64,000 nt of DNA, from contig NZ_CP170642.1 of the NCBI RefSeq assembly GCF_042926695.1, positions 1,116,001-1,180,000 of the forward strand, read 5' to 3'. Source of the DNA: Lonepinella koalarum (GTDB lineage: Bacteria > Pseudomonadota > Gammaproteobacteria > Enterobacterales > Pasteurellaceae). Shown here one piece after another: positions 41,594 to 49,527 of this stretch. Every line of letters begins with the position of its first letter. The first letter of the stretch is position 1. Under the pieces are notes generated by a model. It had not been told where the DNA came from, searched no databases, and worked only from the letters and a program-made list of their open reading frames with translations. The translations under genes were made by a program, and so were the position numbers.

Positions 41594-43048
41594 ATGAAAA
41601 ATAAAAACGATTTAATCGGCGTGATAGCCAGCCGTGCCACCGCAGCGGATGTGTGGGCGTATTTACATTATTTGCCGAATCCCGATCCGGTACTCAAAAA
41701 AATGGGTAAAGATGTTTCGGCTTACCGTGAAATCTTGTCCGACAGCCATGTAGGCGGTTGTGTACGGCGACGTAAGGCAGCAATTAAAGGCCTTGAATGG
41801 CGACTGACGCCCACTGGTGATGAAAAAACAGATGAAATCTTAACCGCAGTTTTTGAAAGATTGCCACTTAATCAGATTATCAATCAGCTTTTAGATGCTC
41901 CTTTGTTTGGTTATCAAGTGTTGGAAATCGACTGGCAAAAAGATGAACAAGGGCGGTTAATCCCTGTGAATTTAGTCGGCAAGCCCCAAGAATGGTTTAA
42001 CTTCGATGAAGATAACCAATTAATGCTACGAACGAAAAAAGACCGCTTTGGCGAACCGGTGAAAGAGAAGAAATTTTTGCTTGCAACGCATCAGGCAGAT
42101 TATATCAACCCTTATGGCAAAGCAGATTTAGGGTTGTGCTTTTGGGCGGCGACCTTTAAAAAAGGCGGTTTCAAATATTGGTTAGAGTTTGTGGAAAAAT
42201 ACGGCTCACCCTATTTACTCGGCAAGCACCCAAGACAAGCCCAAATTCACGAAATCGAAGATTTGCTTGACAGCCTAGAACAAATGGCCGGTAGTGCTGT
42301 GGCTGCGATTCCTGATGACAGTAAAATTGAGATTTTACAAGGCAGTGATAAAAGCGGTAACTCGCAATTATTTGATGACTTCTTGCGAGCCTGTAAAGCG
42401 GAAATCTCAGTCGCCTTATTAGGACAAGACCAAACCACCGAAGCCGACAGCAACCGAGCTAGCAGTCAATCGGGCTTAGAAGTCACACGTGATATTCGCA
42501 ACGAAGATGCCGCCATTGTAGAAAGTGCCTTTAATCAGCTTTTAGCTTGGATTTGTGAATTTAACTTTACCCAGCTTGAAACCTTGCCACGCTTTGAACT
42601 ATACGAACAAGAAAGCATTGATAAATTACAAGCCGAACGTGACAAACTGCTCAGTGATATGGGCGTTCAGTTTACTGAACAATATCTCCACCGCACCTAC
42701 GGCTTTGAAGATGGCGATATTATGCTGAAATCCGCAGAACAAGCCCCCGACTCAGTGAAAAGTGCGGTGAAAAATGGGGCAGAATTTGCCGAAAAACCGC
42801 AAAGCGTTCACCCGATAGCCGATGGCATTGTGGAACAGTTAGAAGTGGAAAGCCAAGATTTAATTGATGTGTGGCTACAAGATATTAAAGACCGTTTGTT
42901 GCAAGCCGATAGCCTAGAAGATTTTCAAAGTCAATTAGATAGCCTGATTCCTGAACTCACCTTTGCCGAATATGGGCAATTAATGGCGTTAGGTTCCGTT
43001 GTTGCAGAATTGGCAGGGCGACAATCTGTTTCAGATGAAAATATGTAG
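41594..43048 (+). CDS. Portal protein (DUF935, Mu gp29)
   Basis: 484 residues: LSDSHVGGCVRRRKAAIKGL, WRLTPTGDEKTDEILTAVF, LYEQESIDKLQAERDKLLSD, and SNRASSQSGLEVTRDI. DUF935 portal pattern with full length. Forms the dodecameric DNA channel at the head vertex. An uptake signal lies near 42763. Confidence 0.9.
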   Translation: MKNKNDLIGVIASRATAADVWAYLHYLPNPDPVLKKMGKDVSAYREILSDSHVGGCVRRRKAAIKGLEWRLTPTGDEKTDEILTAVFERLPLNQIINQLLDAPLFGYQVLEIDWQKDEQGRLIPVNLVGKPQEWFNFDEDNQLMLRTKKDRFGEPVKEKKFLLATHQADYINPYGKADLGLCFWAATFKKGGFKYWLEFVEKYGSPYLLGKHPRQAQIHEIEDLLDSLEQMAGSAVAAIPDDSKIEILQGSDKSGNSQLFDDFLRACKAEISVALLGQDQTTEADSNRASSQSGLEVTRDIRNEDAAIVESAFNQLLAWICEFNFTQLETLPRFELYEQESIDKLQAERDKLLSDMGVQFTEQYLHRTYGFEDGDIMLKSAEQAPDSVKSAVKNGAEFAEKPQSVHPIADGIVEQLEVESQDLIDVWLQDIKDRLLQADSLEDFQSQLDSLIPELTFAEYGQLMALGSVVAELAGRQSVSDENM

Positions 43049-43078
43049 GGGCGTATTGCATACGCCCAAGGAAGCACA

Positions 43079-44386
43079 ATGAATACATTCACTTTTGAAC
43101 AACAAGCCAAATTTTTTGAGAAAAAACTCAATCTCAAAACCGACAGCTACCTTGATGTATTAGGCGAAGAACACGACTACTTTTTTATGGTTGCCGGTGC
43201 CAATCGTAATGAAGTGTTATTGGCATTTCGTGAAGCGGTGGATGCAGCCATTGAAAATGGCGAAACGCTGGAACAATTTAGAAGCCGTTTTGATGAAATC
43301 GTGGCTCAAACAGGTTGGGATTATAACGGCGGTCGTAACTGGCGAAGTCGGATTATTTACGATACCAACGTGTACGGCAGCTATAACCGTGGGCGGTTAA
43401 TGCAACATTTAGAGCTGGCAGAAGCAATGCCCTATTGGGAATACCAACACAACGAATGTCTGCACCCACGCCCCGAACACGAAGACTGGGACGGCTTAGT
43501 ATTGCGTTATGACGATCCGTGGTGGCGGTATCATTACCCGATTAAAGCCTACGGCTGCCATTGTACTGTAGTTGCTCACGATGAAGATGATTTGCAGACT
43601 TACGGCAAACGACTACAAACCGCTCCCCCTGTGGAAATGGAAACCAAGATAGTCGGCACCCGTTCGGGCAACCCACGCAAAGTGACCAAAGCCAAAGGCA
43701 CGGATGTGGGTTTTAAGCCGTGGGATTTTGGCAAGATTAAAAGCGGACGAGTAGAAACTATTGACCAGATTTTGTTTAATAAGATGGTTGCGGCAAGTCA
43801 AAAAACAGATATTAGCAATCAATTTTTAAGCCGTTTAACTAGCAATGTGTTGGATAATCCAAACGCATTAAATCTGCTTAATCAATCAATGGCAAGTATG
43901 GTTGAGCAGGTGGTCGGCAATAAGGTTTCAAAAGGTGTGACAAAAACGGTGGGGGCAATCCCTGTGCAAGTGCTAGACAAGTTGGATAGCTTAAAGAAAA
44001 CACCACAAACGCCATTTATTGCCGTGCGTGATGAAGATATTCTGCACGCCTTGCGAGACAGTAAACAGGCGAAAGAAATCAATTTACCAGTGGAGTTTTG
44101 GCAAAACTTGCCTGAGAAATTGCGGAAGCCGAAAGCTATTTTGTTACAGCCGAACACGTCCAAGAACGGCAAAGCAGAAAAAGATAGCTTGCTTTTTATC
44201 TACGATACCGACAAAGGCAAAGTAGCGATAATTATGGATTATGACGTGAAGTTAAAAGACCCCAAAACAGGGAAGAAAGTTAATGCACAGGTGAATATGG
44301 TTAGGACGGCAAGTGTTATTAATGGCGAGTTGGACTGGTTAAATTTGAAAAACAGTTTCGAATTATTATGGGGAAGTTTGGATTAG
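43079..44386 (+). CDS. MuF-type head protein with C-terminal RNase-like toxin domain
   Basis: 435 residues. Residues 1-190 are the Mu gp30/MuF head-morphogenesis domain (NWRSRIIYDTNVYGSYNRGR, YWEYQHNECLHPRPEHEDWD, KAYGCHCTVVAHDED). After a linker, residues about 300-435 (FIAVRDEDILHALRDSKQAK, INLPVEFWQNLPEKLRKPKA, SLLFIYDTDKGKVAIIMDYD, ending in a DWL segment) resemble the barnase/EndoU/colicin-type nuclease domains known at the ends of phage MuF proteins. Such domains are thought to be delivered with the DNA. The closing bases are shared with a hairpin arm at 44386. Confidence 0.75.
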   Translation: MNTFTFEQQAKFFEKKLNLKTDSYLDVLGEEHDYFFMVAGANRNEVLLAFREAVDAAIENGETLEQFRSRFDEIVAQTGWDYNGGRNWRSRIIYDTNVYGSYNRGRLMQHLELAEAMPYWEYQHNECLHPRPEHEDWDGLVLRYDDPWWRYHYPIKAYGCHCTVVAHDEDDLQTYGKRLQTAPPVEMETKIVGTRSGNPRKVTKAKGTDVGFKPWDFGKIKSGRVETIDQILFNKMVAASQKTDISNQFLSRLTSNVLDNPNALNLLNQSMASMVEQVVGNKVSKGVTKTVGAIPVQVLDKLDSLKKTPQTPFIAVRDEDILHALRDSKQAKEINLPVEFWQNLPEKLRKPKAILLQPNTSKNGKAEKDSLLFIYDTDKGKVAIIMDYDVKLKDPKTGKKVNAQVNMVRTASVINGELDWLNLKNSFELLWGSLD

Positions 44387-44468
44387 CTCGCTAGATTGCC
44401 TGATTCGAACAGGATAATACGGGCGACAAACCATTCGTAACCTTTCCAGTAGGAAACCACTAGCGAGC
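44386..44468 (-). ncRNA. tRNA-sized structured element 1 after MuF
   Basis: Closed by a perfect 9-bp helix (GCTCGCTAG 44386-44394 with CTAGCGAGC 44460-44468). Inside are the hairpins CCTG-TTCGAAT-CAGG (minus strand; loop as in a tRNA T-arm) and TTTCC-TACT-GGAAA. 83 nt. No anticodon arm or CCA fits, so it is not a normal tRNA. Confidence 0.5.
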
Positions 44469-44573
44469 AAATTTGGAAATATTATGGAAAATTTTAGCAG
44501 TGGTTCGCCTGATTCGAACAGGATAATACGGGCGTACAACTTATGCTAGGCGTAACCTTTCCAGTAGGAAACC
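44398..44573. repeat. Duplicated 28-bp and 23-bp blocks in the RNA-like region
   Basis: The 28-bp block 44398-44425 (starts GCCTGATTCGAACAGG, ends ACGGGCG) recurs exactly at 44507-44534. The 23-bp block 44436-44458 (CGTAACCTTTCC...GGAAACC) recurs exactly at 44551-44573. The spacers between blocks differ in length and sequence, which keeps hairpins but changes loops, as in duplicated RNA elements. Confidence 0.85.
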
Positions 44574-44600
44574 CCCACCGCATAGGTGAACTATACGCCC
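44507..44600 (-). ncRNA. Structured element 2 after MuF
   Basis: Carries the second copies of both blocks plus stems GGGCGTA/TACGCCC (44530-44536 with 44594-44600) and TTATGC/GCATA. The T-arm-like hairpin lies outside the GGGCGTA stem, unlike element 1, so the two fold differently. Confidence 0.4.
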
Positions 44601-44633
44601 AAACTATTTTTAAATCAACAATAGGAGTAAAAA

Positions 44634-44711
44634 TGGCACTCACTTAAATACTGGGTGGGACTTGAACCTCACAATATCACTTTAAGCTAACCAACAAAGC
44701 AGCGAGTGCCA
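44634..44711 (-). ncRNA. tRNA-like element 3
   Basis: Closed by TGGCACTC/GAGTGCCA (44634-44641 with 44704-44711). On the minus strand it reads with a D-arm-like GCT-TTGTTGGTT-AGC and a T-arm-like hairpin GG-TTCAAGT-CC, about 78 nt. But 13 extra bases separate the T-like arm from the closing helix, and no anticodon stem forms. A degenerate or phage-modified tRNA is possible. Confidence 0.4.
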
Positions 44712-44815
44712 ATACTGTTTGCTGGCTATTAACACTTAAAGGGCAATCACCTTAATTTGCCCCTGCAATATTTAAGCAAGAAAGACTATACTGCAAAAGA
44801 TCATATCGTTCAACA

Positions 44816-45415
44816 CTAAAACGAAAAATATGGTATTTCAAAAAATGCTATATCGGGATTATCTTTACTTGGCATACCTGTTCTTCTTTCCTGCCAGCGG
44901 CGTTGATAACGTTTAAGTTTGAATGAATAATCAGCGTATTGTGAAATAAAGAAATCTCTTTGTTTGTGTTGGTGAACTAAATGATAAAGTGCAGCGGCTT
45001 GCCTGAAAAGAGAAACAAGTAATTTATGCTTTTGATTTGCTCGAGATGGAATAAACGTGTAACGATAGAAACGAGAATAATAATTTCCATAATACAAATA
45101 ATCTTGATTGAATTTTTGTTCTATCGCATCGTATAAAATCTTAAATTCAGTTTGGGCTTCTTCAAAACGCCCTAGTTTGTATAAGCACCACGGGAAATAA
45201 AGAGTTAATTCAAAGTCATCTCTTAATTTAGGATTGTTAACAAAAGTTTGTCTTACACGATACAAACAAGTCAACGCGGCTTCATAATCTCCTTTTGACC
45301 ATAATCGACGAGCTATATAAACTAACTTTGGCATATAGGTAGAATGTGGTTTAGCACGTTGCAATGCTTTTTTGTTTAATTTGTACTCTTTGTTACTTTT
45401 AAAGAAATTAGTCAT
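44816..45415 (-). CDS. Orphan TPR-like basic protein, reversed in the head operon
   Basis: 199 residues from ATG 45415; the longer frame would begin with TTG. Basic, with helical pairs like tetratricopeptide repeats: MPKLVYIARRLWSKGDYEAA, LTCLYRVRQTFVNNPKL, then PWCLYKLGRFEEAQTEFKIL. Flanked by Mu gp30 and gpG genes of the opposite direction and low in GC next to them, so a moron. The tRNA-like elements lie downstream on its strand. It may protect against the adjacent MuF toxin domain, but that is a guess. Confidence 0.6.
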   Translation of the reverse strand: MTNFFKSNKEYKLNKKALQRAKPHSTYMPKLVYIARRLWSKGDYEAALTCLYRVRQTFVNNPKLRDDFELTLYFPWCLYKLGRFEEAQTEFKILYDAIEQKFNQDYLYYGNYYSRFYRYTFIPSRANQKHKLLVSLFRQAAALYHLVHQHKQRDFFISQYADYSFKLKRYQRRWQERRTGMPSKDNPDIAFFEIPYFSF

Positions 45416-45497
45416 ATAACATCTCAATAAAATGAAATTGAATAACAATAAATATATGCTCAAAGGATTGTTTAATCAATAAATAGGAACAGATAAA

Positions 45498-45986
45498 ATG
45501 ATCAAAATCACCTTGGACAGCTCGACCGCCCAACGCCAGCTACAAGACATCGCAGGGCAACTTCGCCCCCCCCGATTATTATTCGGTGTGTTGGGTGAAA
45601 CCTTAAAAAAAATTCACAGCGAACGCTTTAAGCAACAGATTGACCCACAAGGTCGGGCGTGGAAACCGTTAAGCCCGTTGACCCTGTCTGAAAAACGTGG
45701 TACAAAAATCTTGCGTGAACGTGGACAGCTGGCAGACACGCTGGCGTATAACTACGATGATAAAAGCCTAGAATTTGGATCGGGCTTACTTTACGCCCCC
45801 GTCCATCAATTTGGGGCAACCGTGCGACCGAAAAATGCCAAAATGCTCAAAACCAAAGGCGGACATTTTTTGCGTAAAGCCATGATCCCAGCTCGTCCAT
45901 GGTTGGGTGTCAATAGCCAAAATGAGCAACAGTTATTAAGAAAAGCCAACGCCCATTTACAACGCCAATTAAACCAATCTGCCTAG
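45498..45986 (+). CDS. Phage virion morphogenesis protein (gpG-like, Mu gp31)
   Basis: 162 residues: LDSSTAQRQLQDIAGQL, IHSERFKQQIDPQGRAWKPL, SPLTLSEKRGTKILRERGQL, then FGATVRPKNAKMLKTKGGHF and a MIPARPWLGV segment. Clear match to the gpG/tail-completion S family pattern. Ribosome site AGGAAC. Confidence 0.85.
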   Translation: MIKITLDSSTAQRQLQDIAGQLRPPRLLFGVLGETLKKIHSERFKQQIDPQGRAWKPLSPLTLSEKRGTKILRERGQLADTLAYNYDDKSLEFGSGLLYAPVHQFGATVRPKNAKMLKTKGGHFLRKAMIPARPWLGVNSQNEQQLLRKANAHLQRQLNQSA

Positions 45987-46240
45987 TAACTCAAAATACC
46001 GTCTAAAAACGCCATACAGCGGTTTTATTTTTTAGTAATGGATTTTATCAAGCTAAAAAATTTAAACAAAATTGAACGGATTTAAACGGCTTTTGAACGA
46101 CTTTAAAATGCTATTTTTTCTCAAATAGCATATTTACCCAAAAATCCCCCTATTTTATTCTTTAAACCCCTTTAAAAGCCTTTCCCCACCTTTTTCGTTA
46201 ATCTGGCGTTAATTAGTGATGATTAACGGAAAGCTCAACC
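45987..46240 (+). promoter_or_regulatory. Intergenic region with hairpins before the protease gene
   Basis: 250 bases without a gene. A perfect nine-pair hairpin ATGCTATTT-TTTCTC-AAATAGCAT near 46108-46131 and several TTTAAAC-like motifs, plus a weak terminator-like ACCG...CGGT with T-run near 46003-46035. Probably terminator and promoter between head operons. Confidence 0.4.
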
Positions 46241-47377
46241 ATGCAACTGATCGAAATTTTTAAAGCCGGTAAACGCCAATCTGCCAACGGCCAAGTATTT
46301 CATATTAGCCGTGATGACTTGCAAAAAGTGGTAGATAACTACAATGCCGAATTTCACGAAGCCCCTATGGTGGTTGGTCACCCTAAAATGGATGCTCCTG
46401 CTTATGGTTGGATTGAACGGCTTGAACTGGACGGTGATGTACTGAAAGCCCAACCGAAAGACGTAGATGCTGAATTTGCTGAACTGGTTCGCTGTGGTAA
46501 GTTTAAAAAAATCTCCGCTGCTTTTTATCTCCCTAACGCCAACAGCAACCCCAAACCTGACGGCTATTATCTTCGCCATGTGGGTTTTTTAGGGGCCATG
46601 CCCCCAGCGGTGAAAGGCTTAAAAGACCCGATTTTCAACGATAGCGAAAAAGATGTGGTGGAGTTTAGTGAGTTTAGCGACTGGGCGAACGCTGGGTTGT
46701 GGGCGAGATTGCGTGATTTTTTTATTGAGAAATTTGGCTTAGAAGAAACCGATAAAGTATTGCCAGCTTGGCAAGTGCAAGATTTACATGAACAAGCCAT
46801 TCGAGATGAGATGAAAACCGAAAATCAGCCCGAATTTGCACCGCACTTTAGTGAAGAAACGGAACCGAACACGGCAGAACCAACCGACAACCATACAACG
46901 GATTTGATTACCTCAGATACTCAACCCCAAGGAGAAACTATGTCACTTGAAGACCAACAAAAATTGGCTGAATTAGAAGCTGAAAATGCCAAACTGCGTG
47001 CAACACAGGCGGAAATGGCGAAAGCTGCAACGGAAAAAGATAACGCCGAATTTGCCGAAAGCCTGTTAAATGCCGGCAAGCTCATTCCTCGCCAAAAGGA
47101 AGCAGCGTTAGCCTTGTTAAACACCGATTTTGACAGCGTAGAATTTGCGGAAAGCGATTTTAAACAGCATTTAAAAGCCTTTTTAAGCGAATTACCGAAA
47201 GCGGTGGAATTTGCCGAACAGGCCACCAAAGAAAATGTGGCTACCGCCCCCGATGAAACGGTGGAGTATGCTGAGGGAACTAGCCCAGAAAGCATTCAAG
47301 CAGATCAGGCTATTCGGACTTATATGAAAGAACACAACGTCGGTTATGCCGTCGCCTTTAACGCCATTTACCAATAA
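46241..47377 (+). CDS. Head maturation protease with internal scaffold (Mu gp32/Z)
   Basis: 378 residues. Protease part: FKAGKRQSANGQVFHISRDD, APMVVGHPKMDAPAYGWIER, KKISAAFYLPNANSNPKPDG (catalytic Ser in KISAAFY), HVGFLGAMPPAVKGL. From 46940 an internal AAGGAG and ATG start the in-frame scaffold MSLEDQQKLAELEAENAKLR, coiled coil and Glu-rich, as in Mu protease I/Z. The protease cleaves scaffold and itself in the prohead. Confidence 0.9.
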   Translation: MQLIEIFKAGKRQSANGQVFHISRDDLQKVVDNYNAEFHEAPMVVGHPKMDAPAYGWIERLELDGDVLKAQPKDVDAEFAELVRCGKFKKISAAFYLPNANSNPKPDGYYLRHVGFLGAMPPAVKGLKDPIFNDSEKDVVEFSEFSDWANAGLWARLRDFFIEKFGLEETDKVLPAWQVQDLHEQAIRDEMKTENQPEFAPHFSEETEPNTAEPTDNHTTDLITSDTQPQGETMSLEDQQKLAELEAENAKLRATQAEMAKAATEKDNAEFAESLLNAGKLIPRQKEAALALLNTDFDSVEFAESDFKQHLKAFLSELPKAVEFAEQATKENVATAPDETVEYAEGTSPESIQADQAIRTYMKEHNVGYAVAFNAIYQ

Positions 47378-47390
47378 GGAGCAACCCATT

Positions 47391-48314
47391 ATGGCTGATT
47401 TATCTAAACAACGCATTCAAGATCCTGTATTAACTGAACTGGCCAAAGGCTATCACAATGCCAATATGATCAGCGAAAGCCTGTTCCCTGTGGCAGAAAC
47501 GGCCAAAGAAGGTGGCAAAATCCCTGTCTTTGGGCGTTTAGCGTTCCGTTTACAAACCACTAAGCGTGATGTGCGTGGGGCATCTAACCGTTTAACCCCT
47601 GAAGATATTAACTCTATCAGTATCGTGTTAGACGAAAACGATATTGAATACCCAATTGATTATCGTGAAGTCAATGAATCTGCGGATGTCTATCCACTTC
47701 GTCAATATGCCTTAGGGGTCACCCAAGATGTGATTGCGTTGGGGCGTGAAAAAGCCAGTGCAGCATTGGCATTAGATACCGCCAATTATGACGCCGGCAA
47801 CAGTGTCACCTTAAGTGGCACGTCTCAATTCAGCGATGAGAAGTCTGATCCGATTGGTGTGATTAAACAAGGCATCCGCACTATTCAACGCAACACCGGT
47901 CGCAAGCCCAATGTGTGTGCGATTTCCGGTGATGTGTGGGCGGTGTTAAGCGAACACCCGAAAGTGTTGGAAAAAATCAAATATGTGCAGACCGCTATTT
48001 TAACCCCAGCCGATTTTGCTCGCTTAATCAATATTGACAGCGTAGTGATTGGTGAGGCTGTTTACGAAGAAAGCGGTGAACTCAAAGACATCTGGAGCAA
48101 GGATATTGTATTGGCGTATGTCGCCAACGGCACGGAACGTAAACGCAATATTTACGAACCGTCTTACGGTTACACCATTCGCCGTAAAAATGGCTTGTAT
48201 GTCGATACCTATCAAGAAAACGGCGGAAAAATTGAAATTGTACGTACCACGGACATTCATAAAGCCCATATTGTGGGTAATGCAGCCGGTTATTTGATTA
48301 AAAATTGTATCTAG
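47391..48314 (+). CDS. Major capsid protein
   Basis: 307 residues from ATG 47391: FGRLAFRLQTTKRDVRGASN, DENDIEYPIDYREVNESADV, GREKASAALALDTANYDAGN, TIQRNTGRKPNVCAISGDVW, with a HK97-like order of helix and strands. It differs from Mu gpT; it looks like the capsid type of Pasteurellaceae Mu-like phages. Place after protease and scaffold fixes the role. Confidence 0.85.
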   Translation: MADLSKQRIQDPVLTELAKGYHNANMISESLFPVAETAKEGGKIPVFGRLAFRLQTTKRDVRGASNRLTPEDINSISIVLDENDIEYPIDYREVNESADVYPLRQYALGVTQDVIALGREKASAALALDTANYDAGNSVTLSGTSQFSDEKSDPIGVIKQGIRTIQRNTGRKPNVCAISGDVWAVLSEHPKVLEKIKYVQTAILTPADFARLINIDSVVIGEAVYEESGELKDIWSKDIVLAYVANGTERKRNIYEPSYGYTIRRKNGLYVDTYQENGGKIEIVRTTDIHKAHIVGNAAGYLIKNCI

Positions 48315-48356
48315 TGTTATCGGGGCATCTCGCCCCTTTACTCCCAAGGACTGATT

Positions 48357-48584
48357 ATGGAAACGAAATTTTACCAACTTATTGCAAAAACTGCCCTGTT
48401 ACATAACGGCGTACGTTATGAACAAGGCGAGAGTATCGAACTGACGGAGCAAGAAGCGGAAAATTTAACGCTTTATGTGCAGTTAGACGAAGCGGAAACA
48501 GCACGCAAAGCAGCGGAACAAAAAGCCAAAAAGGCAAAACAGAAAACCGTAGAACCTGATAAAACCAGCGATAAAACGGAATAG
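48357..48584 (+). CDS. Mu gp35-like protein
   Basis: 75 residues: FYQLIAKTALLHNGVRYEQG, ESIELTEQEAENLTLYVQLD, then a Lys/Ala-rich helix. The small beta N-terminus plus charged tail fits gp35 and relatives between capsid and gp36. Confidence 0.65.
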   Translation: METKFYQLIAKTALLHNGVRYEQGESIELTEQEAENLTLYVQLDEAETARKAAEQKAKKAKQKTVEPDKTSDKTE

Positions 48585-48589
48585 CAAGC

Positions 48590-49024
48590 ATGTATATTCA
48601 AGCGGATGAATTGTTGGAAGTCATGAGCCAGCGTAATTTGATTGAACTGACTAACGACGAAAGCCGAGCCACGGAAATCAATTTAGCGGTGGCAGAAAAA
48701 GCCTGTATTCACGCCTGTGAAATCGTGGACGGTTATTTACGCTCACGCTATCTCACACCGTTAAATACGGTGCCAACCATCGTTCGCAATATTGCTTTAC
48801 AGCTGGCTCGCTTTTGGTTGTATTCACGTCGCCCTGAAGGGAGTAAATTTCCCGACAACGTGAAAGACACCCACGCCCAAGCCTTGAAAGACTTGGAACG
48901 GATTCAAAATGGCAAATTACATTTAGGTTTGCCAACGCTGGCAGATGGGAATGATGACCATGTACTAGGGGAAGCAAAATTTCAGACCCGAAGCAAGCCA
49001 AAAATGGATTTAACAGGATACTAA
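48590..49024 (+). CDS. DUF1320 protein (Mu gp36), head-tail connector
   Basis: 144 residues: MYIQADELLEVMSQRNLIEL, AVAEKACIHACEIVDGYLRS, RYLTPLNTVPTIVRNIALQL, LARFWLYSRRPEGS. Standard gp36/connector pattern. Confidence 0.85.
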   Translation: MYIQADELLEVMSQRNLIELTNDESRATEINLAVAEKACIHACEIVDGYLRSRYLTPLNTVPTIVRNIALQLARFWLYSRRPEGSKFPDNVKDTHAQALKDLERIQNGKLHLGLPTLADGNDDHVLGEAKFQTRSKPKMDLTGY

Positions 49025-49025
49025 G

Positions 49026-49517
49026 ATGTCTGCCACTTTACCGATTTTAACCAGTATTCAGCAACGCTTGCTTGATACAACCAGTCAATTTGCGGTGGAG
49101 CTATTTCCCGATGATGTGGATAACTACTACCTGAAAGACGAAGTCGGGGCGGTGTTGGTGCAATATGCCGGTTCAAAGTTTGAAAGCCTAGACAGCGTGG
49201 ACATTGTGCAACAACGCCGAGCGGTACAAATCGCTTTAACCGTGATTGCTCGCAGTCAACACAATGACCAAGGGGCGTTAGATATTTTAGACCAAATCCG
49301 TTTAAGCCTAACTGGCTTTCGCCCGACAAACTGCACGCCATGTCATTTAATCAGTGAGCAATTTATCGGTGAAGACAGTGGGCTGTGGCAGTATCAGTTA
49401 TTGATACATACCGAAAGCTGGCAAGTGGAGCGAGTACAACCACAAGATTTACCCAAATTTACCACCGCACTTTATCGGGACAACACCCGAACCAGTGCGG
49501 CATTAACCAACAAATAG
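49026..49517 (+). CDS. DUF1834 protein (Mu gp37)
   Basis: 163 residues, one base after gp36. LLDTTSQFAVELFPDD, GAVLVQYAGSKFESLDSVDI, VQQRRAVQIALTVIARSQHN, then a WQYQLLIHTESWQVERVQPQ end: gp37/DUF1834. Uptake signal near 49463. Confidence 0.85.
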   Translation: MSATLPILTSIQQRLLDTTSQFAVELFPDDVDNYYLKDEVGAVLVQYAGSKFESLDSVDIVQQRRAVQIALTVIARSQHNDQGALDILDQIRLSLTGFRPTNCTPCHLISEQFIGEDSGLWQYQLLIHTESWQVERVQPQDLPKFTTALYRDNTRTSAALTNK

Positions 49518-49527
49518 GAGCAATTAT

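Noticed and set aside
44386..44600. Hammerhead ribozyme
   Set aside because: CTGATTCGAACAGG looks suggestive but lacks CTGANGA and the GAAA partner core.
44386..44711. Three normal tRNA genes on the minus strand
   Set aside because: T-loop-like hairpins and closing stems exist, but anticodon arms, CCA and correct arm spacing do not.
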